Source of the DNA: Nocardia sp. BSTN01
GTDB lineage: Bacteria > Actinomycetota > Actinomycetes > Mycobacteriales > Mycobacteriaceae
Length of the DNA stretch: 63,826 bases
Direction of reading: 5' to 3'
Assembly (NCBI RefSeq): GCF_015354405.1
Contig: NZ_JADKYP010000043.1
Coordinates: 1-63,826 of the forward strand
Both the position numbers and the translations under genes were made by a program. The notes beneath the pieces are model-generated. The model had not been told where the DNA came from. It saw only the letters and a program-made list of their open reading frames with translations, and did no database searches. Shown here piece after piece: positions 28,101 through 36,071 of this stretch. Within the stretch, counting starts at the first letter, position 1, and the number at the start of each line of letters is the position of its first letter.

Positions 28101-28949
28101 ATGGCCCCTACCTCGCCAGTGGTCGCCCGGTGGGAATTGGTCCGTCGCCTGCGCGAACTCCGCGAACAACGCGGCTTCGACTCGGCCGGCTTCGCTCGGG
28201 CGGTGGGCTTCACCCCAGCGAATTGGTCGCATGTCGAGAAGGGCCGCCGGGTGCTGACCGGCAACACGATCGGCCCGGTGCTGGATCTGCTGGCGGTCGG
28301 CGAGCGGGAACGGGCGGAACTGCTCGGCTTGCTGGCCGCCGGGAAAGAGCGCGGCTGGTGGACCCGCTCGGCTCTGATCGGCCCGGAACTGCAGCGCTAC
28401 TACGGGATGGAATACGGCGCGGACAGTATTCGCAGCTACGACAGCCTCGTGGTCCCCGGCATGCTGCAGACGGAGGCCTATGCGCGGGCGCTGATCGCCG
28501 CCGATGTGATGATCCGCCCGGCGCAGGTCGAACAGCTGGTCGCGGTGCGGATGCGCCGCCGCAAGCGGTTGCACGGCCACGATCCCGTCGCCCTCACCGC
28601 CGTGGTCGGCGAGGCGACCCTGTTGCAGCAGGTCGGCGGTCAGGCAGTGCTGTGTGCGCAGTTGGAGTATCTGGCCGGCCTGTTGCGCACCAGGCCGAAT
28701 GTGGACATCCGGGTCATCCCGTTCGCGGCGCCCGACGGCGCGATCCTCGGCGGGGCGAGTTTTCATCTGCTGGACTTCGCCTCAAAGTATCTGCCGACCT
28801 TCGGCTGGGCCGAGAGCGCGGTCTTCGGCGCACCGGTCGACAATCCCGACCAGGTGCACGACCTGGCGTTCGCATTCGTGCGAGCGCTCGATCAATCCCT
28901 CACTCGCACAGAATCATTGGCGCTGATCGAGAAATACGCAGCGGTGTAA
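28101..28949 (+). CDS. XRE family regulator with DUF5753
   Basis: The 282-residue protein has an N-terminal helix-turn-helix (about 8-70: LVRRLRELREQRGFDSAGFARAVG through NWSHVEKGRRVLTGNTI) and a C-terminal DUF5753 domain (about 95-275) with SYDSLVVPGMLQTEAYARALI and VRMRRRKRL. Such proteins, often called BldB/WhiJ-associated regulators in Streptomyces, are almost always paired with a DUF397 protein, as here (11-base gap). ATG 28101 was chosen over an in-frame start at 28077 because it begins just before the conserved domain. The ligand or partner sensed by DUF5753 is unknown. Confidence 0.9.
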   Translation: MAPTSPVVARWELVRRLRELREQRGFDSAGFARAVGFTPANWSHVEKGRRVLTGNTIGPVLDLLAVGERERAELLGLLAAGKERGWWTRSALIGPELQRYYGMEYGADSIRSYDSLVVPGMLQTEAYARALIAADVMIRPAQVEQLVAVRMRRRKRLHGHDPVALTAVVGEATLLQQVGGQAVLCAQLEYLAGLLRTRPNVDIRVIPFAAPDGAILGGASFHLLDFASKYLPTFGWAESAVFGAPVDNPDQVHDLAFAFVRALDQSLTRTESLALIEKYAAV

Positions 28950-28959
28950 ACTCCGGCCC

Positions 28960-29349
28960 ATGCCCACCCCCGCGAGGTATCGGCCGGAGGTCACACCCTG
29001 GTTCACCTCCACGCGCACCAACAACGGCAACCAGTGCGTCGAGGTCCGTTTCGACGGTGACGCGGTGCAGATCCGTGACAGCAAATACCGCCGCGATCCC
29101 GCGAACAGACCCGAGCTCGAGCCGATCATCACCGTCGACGCGCCCGCCTGGATGGCTTTCCTGCGCCGGGTCCTGCACGGTGACAGCGCGGGTGACCTGC
29201 ACGTTCGCCCCGCGGCGGATGGTGGCGCGGTGCTGATCCACGACACCACCGCACTGTCGTTCACTCCCGGCGAGTGGCGGGCATTCCTGGCCGGCGCCCG
29301 GGACGGCGAATTCGACCGCATCCCGGCGGCGACCGCCGCACCGGGCTGA
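28960..29349 (+). CDS. DUF397 domain protein
   Basis: The 129-residue product has the DUF397 pattern: WFTSTRTNNGNQCVEVRFDG, VQIRDSKY, then PIITVDAPAWMAFLRRVLHG. A second weaker half (residues 70-120) ends LSFTPGEWRAFLAG, so it may be a degenerate tandem duplication of the domain. In Streptomyces, WhiJ-like XRE proteins and their DUF397 partners form small regulatory pairs affecting development. The role in this organism is unknown. It directly follows the XRE gene and is followed closely by the M13 peptidase gene, but the latter has its own ribosome-binding site. Confidence 0.88.
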   Translation: MPTPARYRPEVTPWFTSTRTNNGNQCVEVRFDGDAVQIRDSKYRRDPANRPELEPIITVDAPAWMAFLRRVLHGDSAGDLHVRPAADGGAVLIHDTTALSFTPGEWRAFLAGARDGEFDRIPAATAAPG

Positions 29350-29391
29350 ATGCGGCGGCGGCGCGACGCCGTCGTCGGCATACTGGAGGTC

Positions 29392-31380
29392 GTGACTTTC
29401 GACGTGACGACTCCCTCGGGCATCGATCTGACCTATCGCGACGACGCTGTGCGGGTACAGGACGACCTGTTCGCGCACGTCAACGGCAAATGGCTGGACA
29501 CCTACGACATTCCCGCCGATCGCGCGGTCGACGGAGCGTTCCGCACCCTCTACGACCAGGCCGAACTGGACGTCAAGAAGATCATCCAGGACTTGGCGGC
29601 CGGAACCGTGGCCTCGGTGCCGGACGCGGAGGAGGCCCGCAAGATCGCCGACCTCTACAACAGCTTCATGGACGAGGAGGCGGTGGAGGCCGCCGCGCTC
29701 ACCCCGATCGCCGCGGAACTGGGGGCGGTGCGCGGGGTGAAGGATCGCGGTGAACTCGCTGTGCTGCTGGGCCGGCTGCAGCGCACCGGTGTGGGCGGGG
29801 CGGTCGGCGCCTACGTCGATACCGACGACAAGAATTCGCAGCGCTATCTGGTCAACCTGACCCAGTCCGGGCTCGGCCTGCCGGACGAATCGTATTACCG
29901 CAACGACGATTACGCCGAGATCCGCACCAAATACGTCGAGCACATCCGGCGCATGTTCCAGCTGGCCGCGCTCGAGTACGATCCGCAGCGCGTCTTCGAG
30001 CTGGAGCGCAAACTGGCCGCGGGGCATTGGGATGTGGTGCGCCGCCGGGACGCCGAGTTGAGCTACAACCTCACCACGTTCGCCGACCTCGCCGCCGCGA
30101 ACCCGGAATTCGACTGGACGGCGTGGACCGAGGAGCTGGCCGCGGGGGTCTCGGCCTCCGGCACCGAGTTGTTCGCCGAAGTCATCGTGCGCCAGCCCGA
30201 TTACGCGCGTACCTTCGCGCAGCTGTGGGCTGCCGAGCCGCTCGAGGACTGGCAGGCGTGGGCGAGCTGGCGGGTGCTGCGGGCACGTGCGCCGTATCTG
30301 ACCGCCGCGATCGTCGAGGAGAGTTTCGACTTCTACGGGCGCACCCTCACCGGCGCTCAGGAGAATCGCGAGCGCTGGAAGCGCGGCGTCTCGCTGGTGC
30401 AGGATCTGCTCGGCGAAGCGGTCGCGAAAATCTATGTCGCCGAACACTTCCCGCCCGAGGCGAAACAGCGGATGCAGGAGCTGGTGGCGAATCTGATCGA
30501 GGCCTACCGCCGCAACATCAGTGAACTGGAGTGGATGAGCCCGGAGACCCGGGAGGCCGCGCTCGCCAAGCTGGAGCGGTTCACCCCGAAGATCGGCTAC
30601 CCCGATACCTGGCGCGACTATTCCGCGGTCCGCGTCGATCCCGCCGATCCGGTCGGCAACTACCGCAGTGGCTACGCCGCCGACCACGACCGCGATATGA
30701 ACAAGCTCGGCGGCCCGGTCGACCGCGGCGAGTGGTTCATGACGCCGCAGACGGTGAACGCCTACTACAACCCGGGCATGAACGAGATCGTGTTCCCGGC
30801 GGCGATTCTGCAACCGCCGTTCTTCGACATGAACGCCGACGACGCCGCCAACTACGGCGGCATCGGTGCGGTGATCGGGCACGAGATCGGCCACGGCTTC
30901 GACGATCAGGGCAGCAAATACGACGGCGACGGCAATATGGTCGACTGGTGGACCGAAACCGATCGGTCCGAATTCGGTAAGCGCACCAAGGCGTTGATCG
31001 ACCAGTACAACCAGTTCGAACCGAAGGCGCTGCCCGGCCACACCGTCAACGGCGAATTCACCATCGGCGAGAACATCGGTGACCTGGGTGGGCTCTCGAT
31101 CGCGTTGGAGGCCTACAAGATCTCACTCGACGGCGCCGAGCCGCCGGTGATCGACGGATTGACCGGGCTGCAGCGAGTGTTCTTCGGCTGGGCGCAGGTG
31201 TGGCGGACGAAGGCCCGCGACGAGGAGGCGATCCGCCGGCTGGCCGTCGACCCGCATTCTCCGCCGGAGTTCCGGTGCAACGGCGTGGTCCGCAATTTGG
31301 ACGGATTCCACGAGGCGTTCGCGGTCGAACCGGGTGACGCGTTGTACCTGGAACCCACCGAGCGCGTGCGGATCTGGTGA
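29392..31380 (+). CDS. zmp1: M13 family zinc metallopeptidase (Zmp1-type)
   Basis: This neprilysin-like endopeptidase resembles mycobacterial Zmp1, which affects phagosome maturation. From GTG 29392 it has 662 residues, almost exactly the length of Zmp1 (663). The N-terminal PSGIDLTYRDDAVRVQDDLF and FAHVNGKWLDT match M13_N. The catalytic HEIGH lies at 497-501 and the third zinc ligand region ENIGDLGG at 560-567. NAYYNPGMNEIVFPAAILQPPFF and the C-terminal CNGVVRN are also conserved. No signal peptide is visible, as in Zmp1. GGAGGT ends at 29390, close to the start; an ATG at 29350 would add a non-conserved leader. Confidence 0.94.
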   Translation: MTFDVTTPSGIDLTYRDDAVRVQDDLFAHVNGKWLDTYDIPADRAVDGAFRTLYDQAELDVKKIIQDLAAGTVASVPDAEEARKIADLYNSFMDEEAVEAAALTPIAAELGAVRGVKDRGELAVLLGRLQRTGVGGAVGAYVDTDDKNSQRYLVNLTQSGLGLPDESYYRNDDYAEIRTKYVEHIRRMFQLAALEYDPQRVFELERKLAAGHWDVVRRRDAELSYNLTTFADLAAANPEFDWTAWTEELAAGVSASGTELFAEVIVRQPDYARTFAQLWAAEPLEDWQAWASWRVLRARAPYLTAAIVEESFDFYGRTLTGAQENRERWKRGVSLVQDLLGEAVAKIYVAEHFPPEAKQRMQELVANLIEAYRRNISELEWMSPETREAALAKLERFTPKIGYPDTWRDYSAVRVDPADPVGNYRSGYAADHDRDMNKLGGPVDRGEWFMTPQTVNAYYNPGMNEIVFPAAILQPPFFDMNADDAANYGGIGAVIGHEIGHGFDDQGSKYDGDGNMVDWWTETDRSEFGKRTKALIDQYNQFEPKALPGHTVNGEFTIGENIGDLGGLSIALEAYKISLDGAEPPVIDGLTGLQRVFFGWAQVWRTKARDEEAIRRLAVDPHSPPEFRCNGVVRNLDGFHEAFAVEPGDALYLEPTERVRIW

Positions 31381-32700
31381 CTACCGCGGCAGTTTCGGTT
31401 CGATCTGCCGGTCGTAGATGGTCTGCAGCCGATCGGTGATATCGGCGAAGGCCGACGTCACGTCCCGGTTCTGCAGTCCGATCTGTTCCAGCCCGGTGCC
31501 GATGATCTGATCGGCGCCGGGCAGGAACACCCGGGCGTAGTCCTGCGAACGAGTCAGCGGCAGCTGGTCGACGGCCGTCGCGAAATTGCGGTTGGCGGCG
31601 AGGAATTGCTGTTCCGACGGATCGTGGACCGCCGACTTGCGCACGGGGATATAGCCCGTCGCCTGTGAAAAATAGGCGGTGTTCACCGGATTCGTGATGA
31701 ACTCGACGAAGCGCAGTGCGTTGGCCTTGCGCTGATCGGAGATGCGCGACGGAATCGCCAGTCCCGCACCACCGGTGGTGCATCCCGGCCCGTTCGGATG
31801 CGGCAGGAAGGCCGTGGCGAAGTCGAGTTTGCCCGCCGCATTGGCGACGATGCCCTTGATATCGCCGGTGGAGGTGATGGCCGAGCCCACCACGCCGGTG
31901 CCGAAATCCACGGCCAGCTGTGGGCGGATGGCGGCGTAGCGTGTGCGATTGATCATGTCGCGCAGGAAGTTTCCCGCCTCGATCGTGCGGGGATCGGAGA
32001 ACTTCAGTGTCCACCGATCCGAGTAGGCCCCGCCGAAGGTCCAGTTCGGTCCTTGAAATGTCCAGGCCAGATAGTTCTTGGCATCACCCCAGCCGTGCGC
32101 CCACTTCCCCGCGCCGATGGCACGTTGCAGTTCGGGTCCCCATTCGTCGAATTCCTGCCAGCTCCGCGGACCGCGGTCGGGCAGTCCGGCGCGGGCCCAC
32201 AGAGCACGGTTGTAGCAGAAGATCTGAGTCGAGCGCGCATACGGCAGCGCCCACAGCTTTCCGGCGAACCGGTAGTCGTCGACGAAGCTGTCGACGTAGT
32301 CCGCCAGCGGCACTCCGGCGGCCGCGATGTGCTCGTCGAGCGGTTCGATGGCCTTGTTCAACGCATAGTTGAACCACCAGACGTCCGAGAGCACAACGAC
32401 ATCCGGCAGGGCGCCGCCCGTCAGCGCGGCATTGAACTTCTGCGCCACCTCTTCGTAATTGCGCCCGGCGTCCACCAGCTTCACCGTCAGATCGGGATGC
32501 TGCGCGTGGAACCGGTTGATCAGCTCGGTTTCCTGATTCTTCGAGGTGCCCGGATGATTCGACCAGAAGATGATCGTATTCGGATCGCCGCCGACACCGG
32601 TGCTGCCACCCATCCCCGCACACGCAGACAGGGCCAGCCCGGCGGCCGCCGAGGTGGCGGTGAGAAATCCGCGACGGGTCAGTGTGCGTGGTCGGGTCAC
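31381..32700 (-). CDS. ugpB: ABC transporter substrate-binding lipoprotein (UgpB-like)
   Basis: This is the extracellular binding protein of a carbohydrate-family importer; the closest well-known relatives carry glycerol 3-phosphate or glycerophosphocholine. From GTG 32700 it has 439 residues. The N-terminus has a twin-arginine signal (TLTRRGFLTATSAAAGLALSAC) with lipidation Cys27. The mature part has the SBP_1 fold with IIFWSNHPGTSKNQETELI, VVVLSDVWWFNYAL and TTGGAGLAIPSRISDQRKANALRF. GAGGAG lies five bases before the GTG; an upstream ATG at 32736 would overlap ugpE. It ends directly against the convergent zmp1 stop with no spacer. Substrate assignment is tentative. Confidence 0.85.
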   Translation of the reverse strand: MTRPRTLTRRGFLTATSAAAGLALSACAGMGGSTGVGGDPNTIIFWSNHPGTSKNQETELINRFHAQHPDLTVKLVDAGRNYEEVAQKFNAALTGGALPDVVVLSDVWWFNYALNKAIEPLDEHIAAAGVPLADYVDSFVDDYRFAGKLWALPYARSTQIFCYNRALWARAGLPDRGPRSWQEFDEWGPELQRAIGAGKWAHGWGDAKNYLAWTFQGPNWTFGGAYSDRWTLKFSDPRTIEAGNFLRDMINRTRYAAIRPQLAVDFGTGVVGSAITSTGDIKGIVANAAGKLDFATAFLPHPNGPGCTTGGAGLAIPSRISDQRKANALRFVEFITNPVNTAYFSQATGYIPVRKSAVHDPSEQQFLAANRNFATAVDQLPLTRSQDYARVFLPGADQIIGTGLEQIGLQNRDVTSAFADITDRLQTIYDRQIEPKLPR

Positions 32701-32719
32701 GGCACTCTCCTCGTGCGAA

Positions 32720-33592
32720 TCATCCTTTGACGGCACCGGTGGTGAGTCCCTTGATCATGTGCCGCTGCAGCAGCACGAACACCACCAGAATCGGCAGCAT
32801 GGTCAGCAGGGTTCCGGCCATCACCGGCCCCCAGTTGGTGACGCTGGGATTTTCGGTGTTCTGCAGCAGTGTCAAGCCGACGGGCAGGGTCGCGACGCCG
32901 GAGTCGTCGGCCATAAGGAACGGCCACAGATATTCGTTCCATTCGTTGACGAGCGTGACCACCGCGAACGCCACCATCGTCGGGCCGGACATGGGCAGTA
33001 CCACCCGGATCAGCAGCTGCCACCAGTTCGCACCGTCGATGCGCGCGGCCTCGATCACCGAAACCGGCAGGGAGAGAAAGTGATTACGCATCAGAAAGGT
33101 GCCGAATGCCACCCCGCACAGCGGCACGATGATGCCCAGCAGCGTATTGCGCCACCCCACCTGGGCGATCAGCGCGTAGTTGGAGATCACGGTGATCTGG
33201 TTCGGCACCATCAGCGCGGCGATGATCGCGAGGAAGATCAGCGTCTTCCCCGGAAAGCGCAGGAAGACGAGCCCGTAGGCGCTGAAGACGCCGAGCGCGA
33301 ATTTGACCGCGGACACGGCGGCGGTGACGATCAGCGAATTGCGGAGGAAGGTCCAGAACGGCAGCGTGGTCGTGGCCTCGCGGTAGTTCTCCGGATGCCA
33401 CGTGCGCGGCCACCACACCGCCGGCTGAGTGTAGATATCGGGCCGCGCCTTGAACGAGGTGATCAGAATCCAGAACAGCGGCACCCCGACGACGATCAGT
33501 ACGCACACCATCGCCGCGTAGCCGAAAACGGTGGCCAGCAGTCGTTTCCGTTGCCGGCCGCGGGTGGCGGGCGCTACCGTCGCGCTCGTCAT
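32720..33592 (-). CDS. ugpE: ABC transporter permease (UgpE-like)
   Basis: The 290-residue inner-membrane subunit has six predicted helices in the MalG/UgpE family pattern. It opens GYAAMVCVLIVVGVPLFWILITSFK and has the EAA loop EAARIDGANWWQLLIRVVLP near residues 190-209, which contacts the ATPase. The C-terminus ends RHMIKGLTTGAVKG, the conserved QRxxxxGLTxGAVKG tail. ATG 33592 lies in an ATGA overlap with the ugpA stop, showing tight coupling. The ugpB start follows 20 bases after its stop. Confidence 0.92.
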   Translation of the reverse strand: MTSATVAPATRGRQRKRLLATVFGYAAMVCVLIVVGVPLFWILITSFKARPDIYTQPAVWWPRTWHPENYREATTTLPFWTFLRNSLIVTAAVSAVKFALGVFSAYGLVFLRFPGKTLIFLAIIAALMVPNQITVISNYALIAQVGWRNTLLGIIVPLCGVAFGTFLMRNHFLSLPVSVIEAARIDGANWWQLLIRVVLPMSGPTMVAFAVVTLVNEWNEYLWPFLMADDSGVATLPVGLTLLQNTENPSVTNWGPVMAGTLLTMLPILVVFVLLQRHMIKGLTTGAVKG

Positions 33593-34611
33593 TCGTCTCG
33601 ATCCATCACTCGCACCTGGACCAGCGTGATGATCAGCAGCACCACGAACATGATCGTCGCGACCGTGGCACCGTATCCGGCGCGGAAATTCCGGAAGCTT
33701 TCCTGGTAGACCTGATAGACCATGGTCGTCGTACCGGTGCCCAGTGGCCCGCCGCGCGTCATCACATTGATGATGTCGAATACCTGCAGTGAATTCAGCA
33801 TGACGGTGATCGACAGGAAGAACGTGGTGGGCCGCAGCTGCGGCAGCAGTACGCGGGTGAAGGTGGCCCACCGTCCGGCGCCGTCGATCGCGGCCGCTTC
33901 CAGCAGATCACGTTGCACACCCTGTAGCGCGGCCAGGTAGATGACGAAGGTGTAGCCCAGGTTCTTCCAGATGTAGGTCACCGTCACCATGAACAGTGCC
34001 CAGTGCGGTTCCTGATAGAAATCCGGCACATTCGCGATGCCGATGCGGTGCAGCAGATCCTGCACCAGGCCGAAGCCCGGATCGAAGATGAACTGGAACG
34101 CCACCCCGATCGCCGCGCCGGAGATCACGAACGGCGCGAAGATCACCGATCGAACCACGTTGCGGCCGAACAGTTTCCGATCGAGCAGTAGGGCCAGCCC
34201 GAGACCCAGCACCATACTGCCGCCGACCGCGAAGACGGTGAAGACGACGGTATTGCCGACGATCTGCCAGGTGTCCGCCCGCGTCCACCACTCGCGGTAG
34301 TTGCGCGCTCCGACGAAGTGCGCGAAGGGTTCGGCGAGATTCCAGTCGGTGAACGACAGCCGGATGTTGTCGATCAGCGGACGGTAGACGAACAGCCCGA
34401 GCAGCACCAGATTCGGCACGACCAGCACGAAGAACAGCCCGTAATCCCCCCACGGCCGCCGCCGTCCCCGGTTCAGCGGCAACACTCGCTCCGGCCGGCT
34501 CCGCACCGCCGCAGTCTGCCTGCCCCCAGCGAACGCCCGGAGAACCCCGGGCACCGAACCACTGAACTCTCGACCGGGCGTCGGATGATCATTCTCGGAC
34601 ACCCCGGCCAT
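33589..34611 (-). CDS. ugpA: ABC transporter permease (UgpA-like)
   Basis: This is the partner permease of the MalF/UgpA type, 340 residues. After a Pro/Arg-rich cytoplasmic N-terminus (1-53) come helices beginning YGLFFVLVVPNLVLLGLFVY, and the EAA loop EAAAIDGAGRWATFTRVLLPQL near 235-256. LQVFDIINVMTRGGPLGTGTTTMVYQVY is typical of sugar permeases. It is the first gene of ugpA-ugpE-ugpB on the minus strand. No gene for the nucleotide-binding subunit (UgpC/MsiK type) is present in the window, so the importer must use an ATPase encoded elsewhere. The exact start is uncertain within the first 40 residues. Confidence 0.9.
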   Translation of the reverse strand: MAGVSENDHPTPGREFSGSVPGVLRAFAGGRQTAAVRSRPERVLPLNRGRRRPWGDYGLFFVLVVPNLVLLGLFVYRPLIDNIRLSFTDWNLAEPFAHFVGARNYREWWTRADTWQIVGNTVVFTVFAVGGSMVLGLGLALLLDRKLFGRNVVRSVIFAPFVISGAAIGVAFQFIFDPGFGLVQDLLHRIGIANVPDFYQEPHWALFMVTVTYIWKNLGYTFVIYLAALQGVQRDLLEAAAIDGAGRWATFTRVLLPQLRPTTFFLSITVMLNSLQVFDIINVMTRGGPLGTGTTTMVYQVYQESFRNFRAGYGATVATIMFVVLLIITLVQVRVMDRDE

Positions 34612-34788
34612 GAGCAGATCCTAGAAGTCCGACACCGCGACGGCCGCCATTTCCGCCAAACCCCGAGCCCGCCGTCACCACCCGAACACGGCAATGCCCG
34701 GCAAGCCACAGCGGCCACTTACCGCCGCCCCGCCAACCACATCTCGCGGCACTCACGGCCCGCAAAATACGCGCAGCGGCGGAGGAGC

Positions 34789-35754
34789 CTAGCTCCAGTC
34801 GCCCATACCGTCACCGGCGCTGAGGTTTCCGGTGGAGTTCGTCACCACCACGGGATCACCCTTCTGCGCGTTGTCGAAGAACCACTGGGCGTCCTCGGTG
34901 CTGACGTTCAGGCAGCCGTGGCTGGAGTCGGACACACCCTGCTGGGCGAGCGACCACGGGGCGGCGTGGACGAAGATGCCGCTGTTGGACAGCCGGGTCG
35001 CGTACTCGACCTCGAGCTTGTAGCCCTGCGGATCGGTGATCGGGACCCCGTAGGTCGAGGAGTCCATGATCATCTTCCGGTTCTTCTCCCCGACGTAGTA
35101 GGTGCCGTTGGGGGTTTCGTGGTCCTTCTTGCCCATCGAGGTCGGCATGGTCTTGATGACCTCACCGTTGCGGGTGACGGTGATCATGTGGGTCGCGTCG
35201 TCGGCGGTGGCGACGACCGCGTCGCCCACCTTGTAGGCGACCTTGGTGCCGCCGGCCTCGACGGTGATGTCGGAGTTGGCGGGCCAGAACTCCTCCGGCC
35301 GCCACCGCACCTGCTTGTCACCGCGCCAGTAGAAGTGGCCGTGGGTGGCATTGCTGGAGGTGATCCGGATGGCCTTCTCCGCCGCGGCGTGGTCGCCGAC
35401 GGGATCCTTGAAGTTGATGATGATGGGCTGCGCGACGCCGACCACGTCGCCGTCGCCGGGGCTGATGCTCGGCGCGGCGAAATTCGCCTGCGGCAGCGGC
35501 GGCGGGTTCTTCACCGGCGCGGCACCGGGTTCGGGCTGCGGCGCCTGCACGACGGCCGGAGCGCCGGGAACATCGGGCCCTCCGGGCCACAGCGGTGCTG
35601 CCGAGGCGGGCGCCATGGCGATGGCACCGGCGGCGGTAACCGCCAAGGAGGTCGCCGCGAGGGCTAACAGGCCGGTCCGCTTGGACAGGCTGGTCTCGTC
35701 CCGAACGGGCTTCCGACAGGTTGTGGTGCGCACAGCCGTTTCGTCCTCTCCCAC
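34789..35754 (-). CDS. L,D-transpeptidase
   Basis: L,D-transpeptidases make 3-3 crosslinks in peptidoglycan, the dominant linkage in mycobacteria and relatives. The 321-residue protein has a signal sequence (about 25-53, cleavage after ASA). A Pro-rich spacer follows, then an Ig-like bacterial Ldt domain (about 95-180) and a YkuD catalytic domain (about 185-305). The catalytic motif is intact: His263, then SSHGCLN with His279 and nucleophile Cys281. Family members are secreted or membrane-anchored and targeted by carbapenems. It stands alone on the minus strand; 286 bases without a gene lie upstream. Confidence 0.94.
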   Translation of the reverse strand: MGEDETAVRTTTCRKPVRDETSLSKRTGLLALAATSLAVTAAGAIAMAPASAAPLWPGGPDVPGAPAVVQAPQPEPGAAPVKNPPPLPQANFAAPSISPGDGDVVGVAQPIIINFKDPVGDHAAAEKAIRITSSNATHGHFYWRGDKQVRWRPEEFWPANSDITVEAGGTKVAYKVGDAVVATADDATHMITVTRNGEVIKTMPTSMGKKDHETPNGTYYVGEKNRKMIMDSSTYGVPITDPQGYKLEVEYATRLSNSGIFVHAAPWSLAQQGVSDSSHGCLNVSTEDAQWFFDNAQKGDPVVVTNSTGNLSAGDGMGDWS

Positions 35755-35919
35755 CTACATCGCGCGCCACGGCGCACAGGAATATTCGCGCGCGGGTGCG
35801 CGAACGGTCTATCAGGCCCCGGCCCGGCATCCATTACTACATCTCTCGCGGGCATCGGCCAATTGCGTTCCGCCAGTTATGAAGTCCGCGCCCCACCTGT
35901 GTGATCCGTCACCGTGGGT

Positions 35920-36022
35920 GAGTGGCGTAGTGGTGACAGGGTGAAAGTCCCGTTCGCATCGGCGAGTCGGGTTCGAGGTCCGGGTGGGTGGATAAGAGCC
36001 GGATCGATACCCAGCAAACCTC
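35920..36022. other. Possible structured element in Ldt-P450 gap
   Basis: The 286-base gap 35755-36040 holds no gene. This stretch can fold, on the plus strand, into GGG-TGAAAGT-CCC (35939-35951), TCGC-ATCG-GCGA (35954-35965) and an outer GAGGT / ACCTC pair with GGGT / ACCC inside (35975-36022). Phrases such as GGGTGAAAGTCCC and AAGAGCCGGAT recall group II intron RNA, but no intron protein or domain V is seen. Confidence 0.3.
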
Positions 36023-36038
36023 ATTGTGAGACAAATCA

Positions 36039-36071
36039 CTTCACGGATGGCGGATTCCCTCCACCGTGAAG
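36039..36071 (-). terminator. Hairpin overlapping the P450 stop codon
   Basis: CTTCACGG(A)TGG pairs with CCACCGTGAAG around an 8-10-base loop, with a single bulged A. On the minus strand it is followed by TGATTTGTCT, so it may terminate the hydrolase-P450 transcript. The TGA stop lies at 36041-36043. Confidence 0.5.

Noticed and set aside
35915-35990. tRNA-like sequence with GGCGTAGTGGT and GGTTCGAGG
   Set aside because: Acceptor and T-stems do not pair and the loop lacks a proper anticodon context; not a tRNA gene.
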